This document shows positions 34,224 to 41,905 of a DNA stretch of 64,000 nt, piece by piece; within the stretch, counting starts at the first letter, position 1, and each line of letters begins with the position of its first letter. The DNA is taken from positions 533,375-597,374 of the forward strand of contig JAVCCK010000010.1 in the NCBI GenBank assembly GCA_030765525.1, in the 5' to 3' direction. Both the position numbers and the translations under genes were made by a program. The notes beneath the pieces are model-generated. The model was not told the origin of the DNA and did not search any database. It was given only the letters and a program-made list of their open reading frames with translations. This DNA comes from Candidatus Lernaella stagnicola. GTDB lineage: Bacteria; Lernaellota; Lernaellaia; Lernaellales; Lernaellaceae.

Positions 34224-35876
34224 ATGTTGAAGCCCCTGACCCGCTACACCGTCTGGCTCGTGATGGCCCTCTGGTTCGCCACCGGTGTGGGCGGCGTGCG
34301 CACGGCGGCCGAGAAAAACCTCTACGGGCAGGTTCGTCGACTCGCCGCCTTCTCCTTTAACATTACACCCGAGTCGCACCTGGACACCGGCACCGCCGCG
34401 CGCCCCGGCCCGGCGCTTTTAGCGCTGCCCTTTTATGCGATGGGAAGGGCCGTCGGCCGCTTTCGTGTCGACAACGCCGCGAACCCCGACAGCCTTTGCG
34501 CTCAGGCGACCAAGTTGGCCGCCGCCTTCGCCATGGCCACCGCGCTGGTGCTGCTGTGGCAGACGGCGGTGATTCTCGGCATCCGTCGCGGAGCCGCCAT
34601 GGTGGCCGCGCTTGCCGCGGCGTTTGCCTCGCCGCTGACCATCTACGGTTCGCAATTGGCCCCGCCCGCCTTCAGCCTGCTGGCGGGGGCGCTGGTCGTC
34701 TATTCCTTGTTTTGCATCCGCCAAAAAGACGAGCGTCGCCGGACGCGATTGACCCTCGGCGTCGGCTTGGGCTTGGCCGCGTTGTGCGACGATACCCTCC
34801 TGCTGTTTTGGCCGCTGCTGATGGCCTGGGCCGTTATCTGGATGCGCATGTACTGGAAAAGCCTCGCCTCGGCCTGGCCCACGTTCGCAACCGGCGGGCT
34901 TTTGCTGCTGGTCGGGGCGCTGATCAATACCGCGACGTTCGGCGGCCCTTTGCATGCGCCTGATGGACGCTCGCTGGCCGGTCACTTCAGCCAGGAGTAT
35001 CTGGCGGTGGCATTCTCATCGACTTTCTGGACGCAGGGCTTTCTGCCCTCGCTGAAGCTCTGGTTGATCGGTGACGGCGCGCTCGATCCCGCTCTGGTCG
35101 CCGCCCGCGCGTGGCCCGCGGCGCTGGCCGGTCGGGTGGTGCTCGGCTTGTTCGTCTGGATGCCGCTGCTGGCGTTGGGCGCGCTCGGCTCCTTCGCCAA
35201 ACGGCGCGACGTGTCCGCCCGCCGACCCTTGTACGTGTTGATCGCCGCCTTTTGGGTCGGCTTTCTGCTATTGCTTGTCCAGCGCTCGAGCCCCGATGTG
35301 GCGTTTCCGGACGCGTCGGCCGGCATGTCGATGTGGGTCGCGTACTTGATCGGCCTGGCCTTCTTCGTCGAATACCACTTATGGGAAATGCACGGGCTGG
35401 TGTGGAAAAACGCGCTGCGTGTCGTGTTTCTCGCCGCCTTGGTCGCCGGGTGGGGCAACGGTTGGTACGGCCTGGCCGAACGTAACGTGGGTGCGCCGCT
35501 GCCGGTGACCGCGCACACGGTCTCCCCACCATCGCTCCAGGCCCCCGCGGGGCTCGGGCAAAAGCGCGATCGCGGTCTCTCGTTGCCGGCCGATCGTGAC
35601 GACGCCTTCTTCTACAACGCCAACCGCACCGCGGAATGGCTGCGGAGTCACCCCGGCTCGTTTTGGTCGACGTTCCGGCCGGGCCTCAACAACCTGTCGT
35701 TCTTCGTGCCGATCTTGATTCTGCTTTCTTTGCTGCCCCTGTTCCTGTTTTGGGTTGCGGCCAGCGCGCCGCGAACCGAACTCGACCGCCTGCACCCGCC
35801 GCCGCAAGAAGAGCCGCCCCCCGCGGCAACCGAAGAGGTCTACGAACCCGAAGAAGAAAACGATAACGGAAGATGA
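34224..35876 (+). CDS. Polytopic membrane protein, GT-C-like
   Basis: A 550-residue membrane protein starting at ATG 34224 with GGAGGCG upstream. Around ten to twelve helices span residues 5-420, and there is another pair near 480-515. The first loop (residues 20-70, ending in a DTGTAARPGPALLALPFYAMG block) recalls mannosyl/arabinosyl GT-C transferases, in which an N-terminal acidic loop is followed by a PG.AL..P pattern. The last 40 residues are soluble, Pro/Glu-rich and end in an acidic tail (EEVYEPEEENDNGR). Enzyme activity is inferred only from overall shape. It follows rfbB and is the last host-like gene before the restriction-modification pair. Confidence 0.6.
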   Translation: MLKPLTRYTVWLVMALWFATGVGGVRTAAEKNLYGQVRRLAAFSFNITPESHLDTGTAARPGPALLALPFYAMGRAVGRFRVDNAANPDSLCAQATKLAAAFAMATALVLLWQTAVILGIRRGAAMVAALAAAFASPLTIYGSQLAPPAFSLLAGALVVYSLFCIRQKDERRRTRLTLGVGLGLAALCDDTLLLFWPLLMAWAVIWMRMYWKSLASAWPTFATGGLLLLVGALINTATFGGPLHAPDGRSLAGHFSQEYLAVAFSSTFWTQGFLPSLKLWLIGDGALDPALVAARAWPAALAGRVVLGLFVWMPLLALGALGSFAKRRDVSARRPLYVLIAAFWVGFLLLLVQRSSPDVAFPDASAGMSMWVAYLIGLAFFVEYHLWEMHGLVWKNALRVVFLAALVAGWGNGWYGLAERNVGAPLPVTAHTVSPPSLQAPAGLGQKRDRGLSLPADRDDAFFYNANRTAEWLRSHPGSFWSTFRPGLNNLSFFVPILILLSLLPLFLFWVAASAPRTELDRLHPPPQEEPPPAATEEVYEPEEENDNGR

Positions 35877-35949
35877 CCACAAGGTGTTCATGGTATTGCC
35901 GAGGGATTAATCGTCGTGTACCGTTATCGAAAGGGGATATGAAATCCAT

Positions 35950-36825
35950 ATGCAGGAAGAAAAAACGATTTCGCGTGGGTCGAAAATTGAAACGCAGCAT
36001 TTCCTTTACAATCGCGATGCGCGGTCCATGAAGGATTTAGACGATCAGTCGATACATTTGGTTGTTACCTCACCTCCCTATTGGACGCTAAAGAAGTACA
36101 ACGATCACCCAGGGCAACTTGGTCATATCGAGGATTATGAAACATTCTTAGCGGAATTGAATCTCGTTTGGCAAGAATGTTTTCGCGTCTTGGTGCCCGG
36201 TGGCCGGGCAGTGATTAATGTGGGCGACGTTTGTCTTTCGCGAAAACAGAACGGGCGGCATCTCGTGATGCCACTTCACGCCGATATCATGGTAGCGTGT
36301 AGAAAAATCGGGTTTGATAACTTGAATCCGATCTTGTGGTTGAAAATCTCAAACGCTCAATTTGAAGCGAATGCGAATTCGAAATTTCTTGGAAAACCTT
36401 ATGAACCAAATGCAATTGTAAAAAACGACGTCGAATTTCTCTTGATGCAGAGAAAACCGGGCGGATACCGTAAGCCTACAATGGAACAAAGAAGCGCGTC
36501 CAAACTCCCCAAAAAAGAGTTCAACGAGTGGTTTCGTCAGGTGTGGACATTAACGGGCGCTCGTGATTCAAGCCACCCGGCGCCTTATCCGCTCGCGTTA
36601 GCGGAGCGACTAGTGCGAATGTTCAGCTTCGTTGGTGATACGGTTCTGGACCCGTTTTTGGGGACAGGCACAACAGCCATTGCCGCCGGCCGTTGGCGCA
36701 GACACAGTGTGGGATATGAGGTCGACCCGGAATATTTCAGACTCGCGAAGAAAAACATAGAGAATGCCACCGATCTATATCAAGAACTCACGGTATGCAC
36801 CGAACATAACGCCGGAAACCAATGA
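35950..36825 (+). CDS. DNA methyltransferase (N4-C/N6-A, beta-class) of a type II system
   Basis: A 291-residue DNA methylase. The catalytic motif TSPPYW (residues 40-45) precedes the SAM-binding motif LDPFLGTGTTAIAAGR (about 234-249), the order seen in beta-class amino-methyltransferases. TSPPYW occurs in both N4-cytosine and N6-adenine enzymes, so the modified base is not fixed. The middle region (about 110-210) should hold target recognition. Its stop overlaps the start of the endonuclease gene by four bases, which places modification first and restriction second. The base composition is visibly more A/T-rich than neighbours (48% G+C at 36061-36120), suggesting recent transfer. A GGGG lies 12-15 bases before ATG 35950, so the ribosome site is weak. 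Confidence 0.9.
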   Translation: MQEEKTISRGSKIETQHFLYNRDARSMKDLDDQSIHLVVTSPPYWTLKKYNDHPGQLGHIEDYETFLAELNLVWQECFRVLVPGGRAVINVGDVCLSRKQNGRHLVMPLHADIMVACRKIGFDNLNPILWLKISNAQFEANANSKFLGKPYEPNAIVKNDVEFLLMQRKPGGYRKPTMEQRSASKLPKKEFNEWFRQVWTLTGARDSSHPAPYPLALAERLVRMFSFVGDTVLDPFLGTGTTAIAAGRWRRHSVGYEVDPEYFRLAKKNIENATDLYQELTVCTEHNAGNQ

Positions 36826-37547
36826 CACGTTTCTTGTCAAACGCTTGGGTCAAGGAAAACGTCGAGGAAGCTGTGCGCTATTTCTGGGAAACAAGAACGG
36901 GCCAAGCAAACAGGTCGAAACGGGACCAAGGGAATCGAAAAGCGGCAACAGGAGGAAAGCATCTTTGGCGTTTTTCGGAGATCTTTCAGGAGGTCGCTTT
37001 AGGGTCCGGTTATACGGACGACCATGTTTTTCTTACGCCGAAAAAAAAGAGGATACTTCCGGGGTATTTTCGTCCCACGAAGGATTGGGACTTCTTGGTC
37101 GTTAAAAACGGGAGACTCATTGCGGCGATCGAAATGAAATCGCATATTGGGCCGTCTTTCGGAAACAACTTCAACAACAGAGCCGAAGAAGCACTTGGAA
37201 ATGCGGTGGACTTTTGGACCGCTTATCGGGAAAAGGTCTTCGGTCTGCAACCGAGCCCTTGGCTTGGATATGTCATGTTGTTGGAAGACCATGAGAAAGC
37301 AAGGAGGCCAACAAAGACGGAAACCTTCCACTTCCCCGTCCTTCCGGAACTGGATCGGGCATCTTATGCGAAACGTTATTCTGAACTCTGCTCGCGCCTT
37401 ATCTTAGAGCGGAAATACAGCGCAGCCGCGTTGTTGGTAGCCCCAAAGCACAGCCCCGGCGAGTATTCGGAACCCAGCGATGAGCTGTCAATCAAACGAT
37501 TCCTCAAGTCTTTTCGCGCTCATTTGCGAGCTAATATCAGCAGTTAG
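36822..37547 (+). CDS. Type II restriction endonuclease, XhoI/PaeR7I family
   Basis: A 241-residue endonuclease that I recognise as the XhoI/PaeR7I family, whose known members cut CTCGAG. Family blocks are TGGKHLWRFSEIFQEVA, ILPGYFRPTKDWDFLVV, and LIAAIEMKSHIGPSFGNNFNNRAEEALGNAVD. GYVMLLEDHE and the C-terminal ERKYSAAALLV follow. The PD-(D/E)xK catalytic residues are likely Asp90, Glu104 and Lys106. The start overlaps the methylase stop (ATGA). The last base abuts the stop of the host membrane protein on the opposite strand. CTCGAG occurs in the window (for example 1457-1462, 1487-1492, 51702-51707), so protection by the partner methylase would be needed if the specificity is conserved. Confidence 0.9.
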   Translation: MTRFLSNAWVKENVEEAVRYFWETRTGQANRSKRDQGNRKAATGGKHLWRFSEIFQEVALGSGYTDDHVFLTPKKKRILPGYFRPTKDWDFLVVKNGRLIAAIEMKSHIGPSFGNNFNNRAEEALGNAVDFWTAYREKVFGLQPSPWLGYVMLLEDHEKARRPTKTETFHFPVLPELDRASYAKRYSELCSRLILERKYSAAALLVAPKHSPGEYSEPSDELSIKRFLKSFRAHLRANISS

Positions 37548-38849
37548 TTAAAGCGCGTCAAATGTGAAGGGTTTGAGTTCCTTGCGTTCGATTTCGTCGC
37601 TGTCGGGCGTCTCCACCGAGCGAAGCAACACGTCGAAATCGAGCATGCCGCGCGGTGCCGACGCCCGCACGTTTAACGTCGCGTCGGGATTGGCCAAGGG
37701 GCAGGGGACGTGCGCCGCGAAACGAACGATCGTGCGGTCGCCCGCCGCCAGCGTTCGGCGAACCAGCTTCCACGGCTCCCCATCGTACGTGGCGCTTGCT
37801 TCGACCTTCCCCGCATCGTGCGTTTCGATTTCGATGAACAAATCCTTGGCCGAAGCCCGCTTGTGCAGCGGCCCCGCGACCTCGACTTGCTTGGCGTCGC
37901 CTGAGAGCACGTCGGCCCGCAATTCGTACCAGTTGGCCGCAGGCCGACTGTCGACCTTCCCCGACCATTCGTTGTAGCGAATACCGCCCGTGTTGAAAGC
38001 GGGCTCGATGCCGAATACGCCTTGCCGCAGCACCCACCCGGCGGGCACGATTTTCGGCGTGCGCAGCGGTGGCGTCACGTTCGGCCGCGCCGCGCCGATC
38101 CGACACACGAAACGCGCCGCCGCGCCGTGAGCCGCCAGGCGGACCGTCGAACTGTCGTGCCGCAGGGAATTGTCTTCCATGCGCCGCGCCGCGAGCATGA
38201 AGAGCCCGGCATGCTGCAGGCGCCGCGTCATATCGAGGTCTTTGTCGAAACCGTGCGCCAAGCCTTTTTTCTCATAGGGAAAAGCGCCGTTGATCGACCC
38301 GCGAAATCCCAGCCGCGCCTGCTCGGCCACCACGAAGAACGCAAATACCAGCACGCCGACCCAAGCCGCTTTCACCGCCCGCCGCGCCGACCATGTCGCG
38401 ATCCGCGCCCGCCACGTCACCAGGCGCCCGCGAAGGAAGAACGACAACACCAACACCGCCAACGCCGCCGGCGGCAGCCATAACATCCACGCCGTGGGCA
38501 GCACCGCCGACCACCCCGGATACCCGCCGATGAACACCGCACCCGCCGCGCCCAGGGCCGCAAAGTGCCCCACCAGCCGGGCCAACGCGAGGTAGGCGAG
38601 CGCGAAACCGGCGAGCCCCCACAGCATCGTCACCGCGAAGGGCGCAATCGCACCGCCGAAGGGGAGGATCATCGTCGCCCAGAAATCAAAGGTGTCCCAA
38701 CCCACGGTGCGCTCGGCTTCGGCAAGCCGGGCGAGTGATTCGGGCCGCACGATGCCGCCGAAAAAAACCGCCGCGTGCGCCATCACCGCCAAGAACATGG
38801 CGATCAGCCAGGCACTGCGCGGGCTCGGGAAAGGTCGGGTTTGATCCAT
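37548..38849 (-). CDS. Membrane protein with periplasmic beta-rich domain, unknown function
   Basis: A 433-residue protein. Residues about 10-185 contain five or six membrane helices (WLIAMFLAVMAHAAVFFGGIV, ALAYLALARLV, ALAVLVLSFFL, AWVGVLVFAFFVVAEQA). The C-terminal 230 residues appear soluble and beta-rich, with AHGAAARFVCRIG, WYELRADVLSGDAKQVEVAGPLHK and RTIVRFAAHVPCPLANPDATLNV. This resembles a carbohydrate-binding or jelly-roll domain. No family is recognised. The stop abuts the stop of the endonuclease gene on the other strand, so the restriction cassette was fitted exactly against its end. It is divergent from the protease gene at 38950. Confidence 0.65.
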   Translation of the reverse strand: MDQTRPFPSPRSAWLIAMFLAVMAHAAVFFGGIVRPESLARLAEAERTVGWDTFDFWATMILPFGGAIAPFAVTMLWGLAGFALAYLALARLVGHFAALGAAGAVFIGGYPGWSAVLPTAWMLWLPPAALAVLVLSFFLRGRLVTWRARIATWSARRAVKAAWVGVLVFAFFVVAEQARLGFRGSINGAFPYEKKGLAHGFDKDLDMTRRLQHAGLFMLAARRMEDNSLRHDSSTVRLAAHGAAARFVCRIGAARPNVTPPLRTPKIVPAGWVLRQGVFGIEPAFNTGGIRYNEWSGKVDSRPAANWYELRADVLSGDAKQVEVAGPLHKRASAKDLFIEIETHDAGKVEASATYDGEPWKLVRRTLAAGDRTIVRFAAHVPCPLANPDATLNVRASAPRGMLDFDVLLRSVETPDSDEIERKELKPFTFDAL

Positions 38850-38949
38850 GGTCTCAAGATACGGACTGTGGGGGGCCTAGCGCAAGACACGGTTTGGCGC
38901 GCGGCGAAATCGTCACTATGATGAACGGAGCAACGAAAGGATTCGCGAC

Positions 38950-40392
38950 ATGAAACGAAGTGTTTGGTTCGCCGTCATCATCGCAATCGTCTTGGCCTCG
39001 CCCGCCGCAGCCGGCTGGTCGGCCACACCCTATCTGAAACCCTACATGCAGTTGGACCTCCCCGTGTTGGCCGCACCGCTGGCCGATCCTTATGAAGTGG
39101 GCGAGCAGCGTACGTTCTGGGGGTGGGACTTGTCCGGCATGCCGCCGGCGAACATCCAGTTTACCGCCACCTGCCGCGGCGCGTCCGACTTCGGCTACGT
39201 ATTCGTCGCCGACGCGCTGTGGGGTGACGCCATGGATCAGGACGACGTCGACGCCGTGCTCGAAGCGTGGGACGAGACCTCGCCCGCCGGCAGCGTGGAC
39301 CCCGACAGCGGCATCTACGACATCGAAGTGGAGCTATTCGGCGACCCGCCCGACACGGACGGCGTCCCGGGCGTCGTGCTGCTGTACTACGAGATGAACT
39401 GCTTCATGGGCACGTGCTTCGACGGCTTCTATCGCTATGACGACCAGACCGCGGGTCCCTACAGCAACGAGATGGACATGGTTCACCTCGATCCGACCGT
39501 CAACGATCCGGGCGACGATTACATGCTCGGTGTGGCGGCGCACGAGTTCAACCACATGCTGCAGATGGTGCACGATGTGAACGAAACCGCGTGGCTCTCC
39601 GAGTCCCTGGCCGAAGCCGCGATGATCGTCACCGGCTACGACACCGACACCGGTTGGCTGGCTGATTTCGCCGCCGACCCCACGACCGGATTCTTCGGCG
39701 ACGAAACGAACGTGCATTACGGCGCGGCGCTCTTGCTCGGCACCTATCTCTACGAAGCCGGCGGCGCCACGCTGCTGCAGGCCGTCACGGCCGACTCGGA
39801 CAACGGCGTCGAGAGTATCGAGAACCATTTGCCGGCCGGCGACGTTGATAACTTCGGCGAATTCTTCGGCGACATGGCGCTGGCCGCGGCGGCCGACTTC
39901 TTCGTCGAACAGCTCGACGCAACGACGGCGGCGCAGCAGGCGTATCAATACCGCTTGCTCTCGGTGGGCGAGTTGAACTGGACTGAGCCTTCCGAGTCGG
40001 GCAAAGCGGAAACAAGCTGGCAGACGACACTGCCCGGCGGCTCGATGGCCGCGCTGCGCTTCGACTTCGACACGCCGATGGGCGCGGCGGACGTCGCGCT
40101 TTCCGACACCAACGGGCTGATCGAGTACGGCGTGTTCGGCGCACCGGATGGCGAGGCCCTGGCGTACACGCGGTTCAACAATCCGGATGATGCCACGATC
40201 GAATGCCCGCTCGGCGCGGCGACCACGGCCGTCTTGGTGGCCGCCAATCCGCAGCCCGCGCCGGTGTCGCTGGATATCACCGTGACCTTTGTGGAAGCGG
40301 GAGCAGGTGATGACGACGTCACCGATGACGACACAACCGGCGACGACGACGACACAACCGACGACGACATCGGCGACGGATGCGGGTGCTGA
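38950..40392 (+). CDS. Secreted HExxH metalloprotease-like protein with Asp-rich tail ending in GCGC
   Basis: A 480-residue exported protein. A signal peptide (MKRSVWFAVIIAIVLASPAAAG) is followed by a domain with the zinc-protease motif AAHEFNHMLQMVHD (His198, Glu199, His202) and NETAWLSESLAEAAM with a candidate third-ligand glutamate at 218 or 222. The pattern is close to M30 hyicolysin-type and M6-like secreted proteases. A beta-rich domain spans about 335-445. The last 30 residues are Asp/Thr-rich and end Asp-Gly-Cys-Gly-Cys with no membrane helix. The same ending, GGCAC, is found in the phosphatase at 16677. This points to a shared C-terminal cysteine signal. The protein probably acts outside the cytoplasm on peptides or proteins. 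Confidence 0.8.
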   Translation: MKRSVWFAVIIAIVLASPAAAGWSATPYLKPYMQLDLPVLAAPLADPYEVGEQRTFWGWDLSGMPPANIQFTATCRGASDFGYVFVADALWGDAMDQDDVDAVLEAWDETSPAGSVDPDSGIYDIEVELFGDPPDTDGVPGVVLLYYEMNCFMGTCFDGFYRYDDQTAGPYSNEMDMVHLDPTVNDPGDDYMLGVAAHEFNHMLQMVHDVNETAWLSESLAEAAMIVTGYDTDTGWLADFAADPTTGFFGDETNVHYGAALLLGTYLYEAGGATLLQAVTADSDNGVESIENHLPAGDVDNFGEFFGDMALAAAADFFVEQLDATTAAQQAYQYRLLSVGELNWTEPSESGKAETSWQTTLPGGSMAALRFDFDTPMGAADVALSDTNGLIEYGVFGAPDGEALAYTRFNNPDDATIECPLGAATTAVLVAANPQPAPVSLDITVTFVEAGAGDDDVTDDDTTGDDDDTTDDDIGDGCGC

Positions 40393-40405
40393 GAACGACC
40401 GGGGC

Positions 40406-41905
40406 CTAATCGCTTACCCGGCTCCAGATTTGCGCGCGTACGGTTGGCGCGGCGGCGAAGGTCGGCCAGGCTTTCTCGCTGCGTGGCACGAAACCCGCTT
40501 CACGTAGAACGCGTATCGTCGGCTCGACACCGCGATCCAAATTGCGCCAACGCTCATGCGACAACAACAACGCCACGCGGCGATGCCCGGCAAGCCGCCG
40601 GCGCAATGCGGGTAAGTCGCATTCGTCGGTGAGGCTCGCCCCCGCTCGATGCGATTCCCCACCGGGCCGCAGGTCATTCGGTATGCCGACCGTCTCCAGC
40701 CCTTGTCCGTACCAGCGGTAGCCGTCGGCGGCGAACCACGCCACGCCCAACACCAGGTCGCCCGGCGCTGATTCGCTGTCGATCCATTGCGCGGCTTGGC
40801 GCAACGGCTCGCGACCCTGGCGGGCGGCTTCGGGCAACGCCAGGACGTTCAACCCGAGGATCAGGGCGAACAAGACGCCCGCGGCGAAACGCGGCCGCCA
40901 CGCTGCGAACGGTGCGACGGCCAACAGGGCCAGCGGGGCGGCGATGACGACAAAGTAATGGAAGCCGATGAAGACGCCGAAAAGCAGATGCGCGGCCAGC
41001 GCCGCGATCACGACGATCCCCGTCACCAGCAGCAACGCCCGCGCGGGCCGGGAACCGCGCAGGGTCCAGGCGCCCCATGCCGCCAGCCCCCACGCCAACA
41101 AGGTCGCGGCGATCCCGGCCAGAGTCGGCCACAGCACGCGCAGCGCCGGTTCGACGCCGCCCAATCCGCCCGCGTTCAGGAAGATCTGCCCACCGCGTCG
41201 CGCCAAACGTTCGGGCGAGGCCGACCATTGCACCCAGCCGCCGCCCAGGCCGCCCGCCTGCGCCCACAGCACCGGCAACCACGGCGCGAACAACAAGCCG
41301 GCCAGCAGCGCAGCGCCCGTCACACTTCGCCCGGCCGCGTCGCCTCGCACGTAAAGCCACACGCCCAGCAAGCCGACCGCGGCGAGTAGGAAGACATGGT
41401 AGTAGAATGTGTAGCAGCCCAACGCCAGCACGACGCCGAGCGCCACCGCCCGGCGGCGATCGGGCCGCTCCATCAGTGAAAGCAGCAACGCGATGACCGC
41501 CGCGCCCAGCAATGCGGCAAGCGCGTAGGAGCGAACCAGCCGCGCCAGTTGGAAGCCCATCGGCGAGGTGATCAACAACGCCGCGCCCAAGATGCCGGCA
41601 AGATCACCGGCCAGGCGGCGTCCGATGACGTAGGCCAAAAAGGCCGTCGCCAACCACGCCAACACGGAAAACAGCCGCCAACCCGCCTCGGGCAGCCCGG
41701 CCCGCACCGCCAAGCCCACTAGCAGCGCGAACGTCGGCGGATGCACATCGACGGTAGTAGCGGCAAGCAGATGTCCGTCGCGCGCCGCCAGCGGCAAATA
41801 GACTTCGTCGGTGTTGAGGCTCAAGCCCGGCAGGCTGGAGAGGTACACGGCAAGGCCCGCCGCAAGCAACAGAGCGACTGTCCAACGGCGGACCCGGTCA
41901 CTCAC
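40406..41905 (-). CDS. GT39-like membrane glycosyltransferase
   Basis: A 499-residue membrane protein starting at GTG 41905 and overlapped by four bases with the PBP1A stop. The N-terminal loop NTDEVYLPLAARDGHLLAATTVDVHPPTFALLV carries the acidic pair and HPP motif of PMT/GT39-type GT-C enzymes, which move sugars from polyprenyl carriers on the periplasmic side. About ten helices follow. The last 120 residues form a soluble domain (REPLRQAAQWIDSESAPGDLVLGVAW), also typical of this group. Overlap with PBP1A suggests that the two are co-expressed in envelope building. The acceptor is unknown. Confidence 0.78.
   Translation of the reverse strand: MSDRVRRWTVALLLAAGLAVYLSSLPGLSLNTDEVYLPLAARDGHLLAATTVDVHPPTFALLVGLAVRAGLPEAGWRLFSVLAWLATAFLAYVIGRRLAGDLAGILGAALLITSPMGFQLARLVRSYALAALLGAAVIALLLSLMERPDRRRAVALGVVLALGCYTFYYHVFLLAAVGLLGVWLYVRGDAAGRSVTGAALLAGLLFAPWLPVLWAQAGGLGGGWVQWSASPERLARRGGQIFLNAGGLGGVEPALRVLWPTLAGIAATLLAWGLAAWGAWTLRGSRPARALLLVTGIVVIAALAAHLLFGVFIGFHYFVVIAAPLALLAVAPFAAWRPRFAAGVLFALILGLNVLALPEAARQGREPLRQAAQWIDSESAPGDLVLGVAWFAADGYRWYGQGLETVGIPNDLRPGGESHRAGASLTDECDLPALRRRLAGHRRVALLLSHERWRNLDRGVEPTIRVLREAGFVPRSEKAWPTFAAAPTVRAQIWSRVSD

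Noticed and set aside
36822-37547. Depletion of CTCGAG as proof of an active XhoI-type system
   Set aside because: CTCGAG is present in several genes of the window, so avoidance is not supported.
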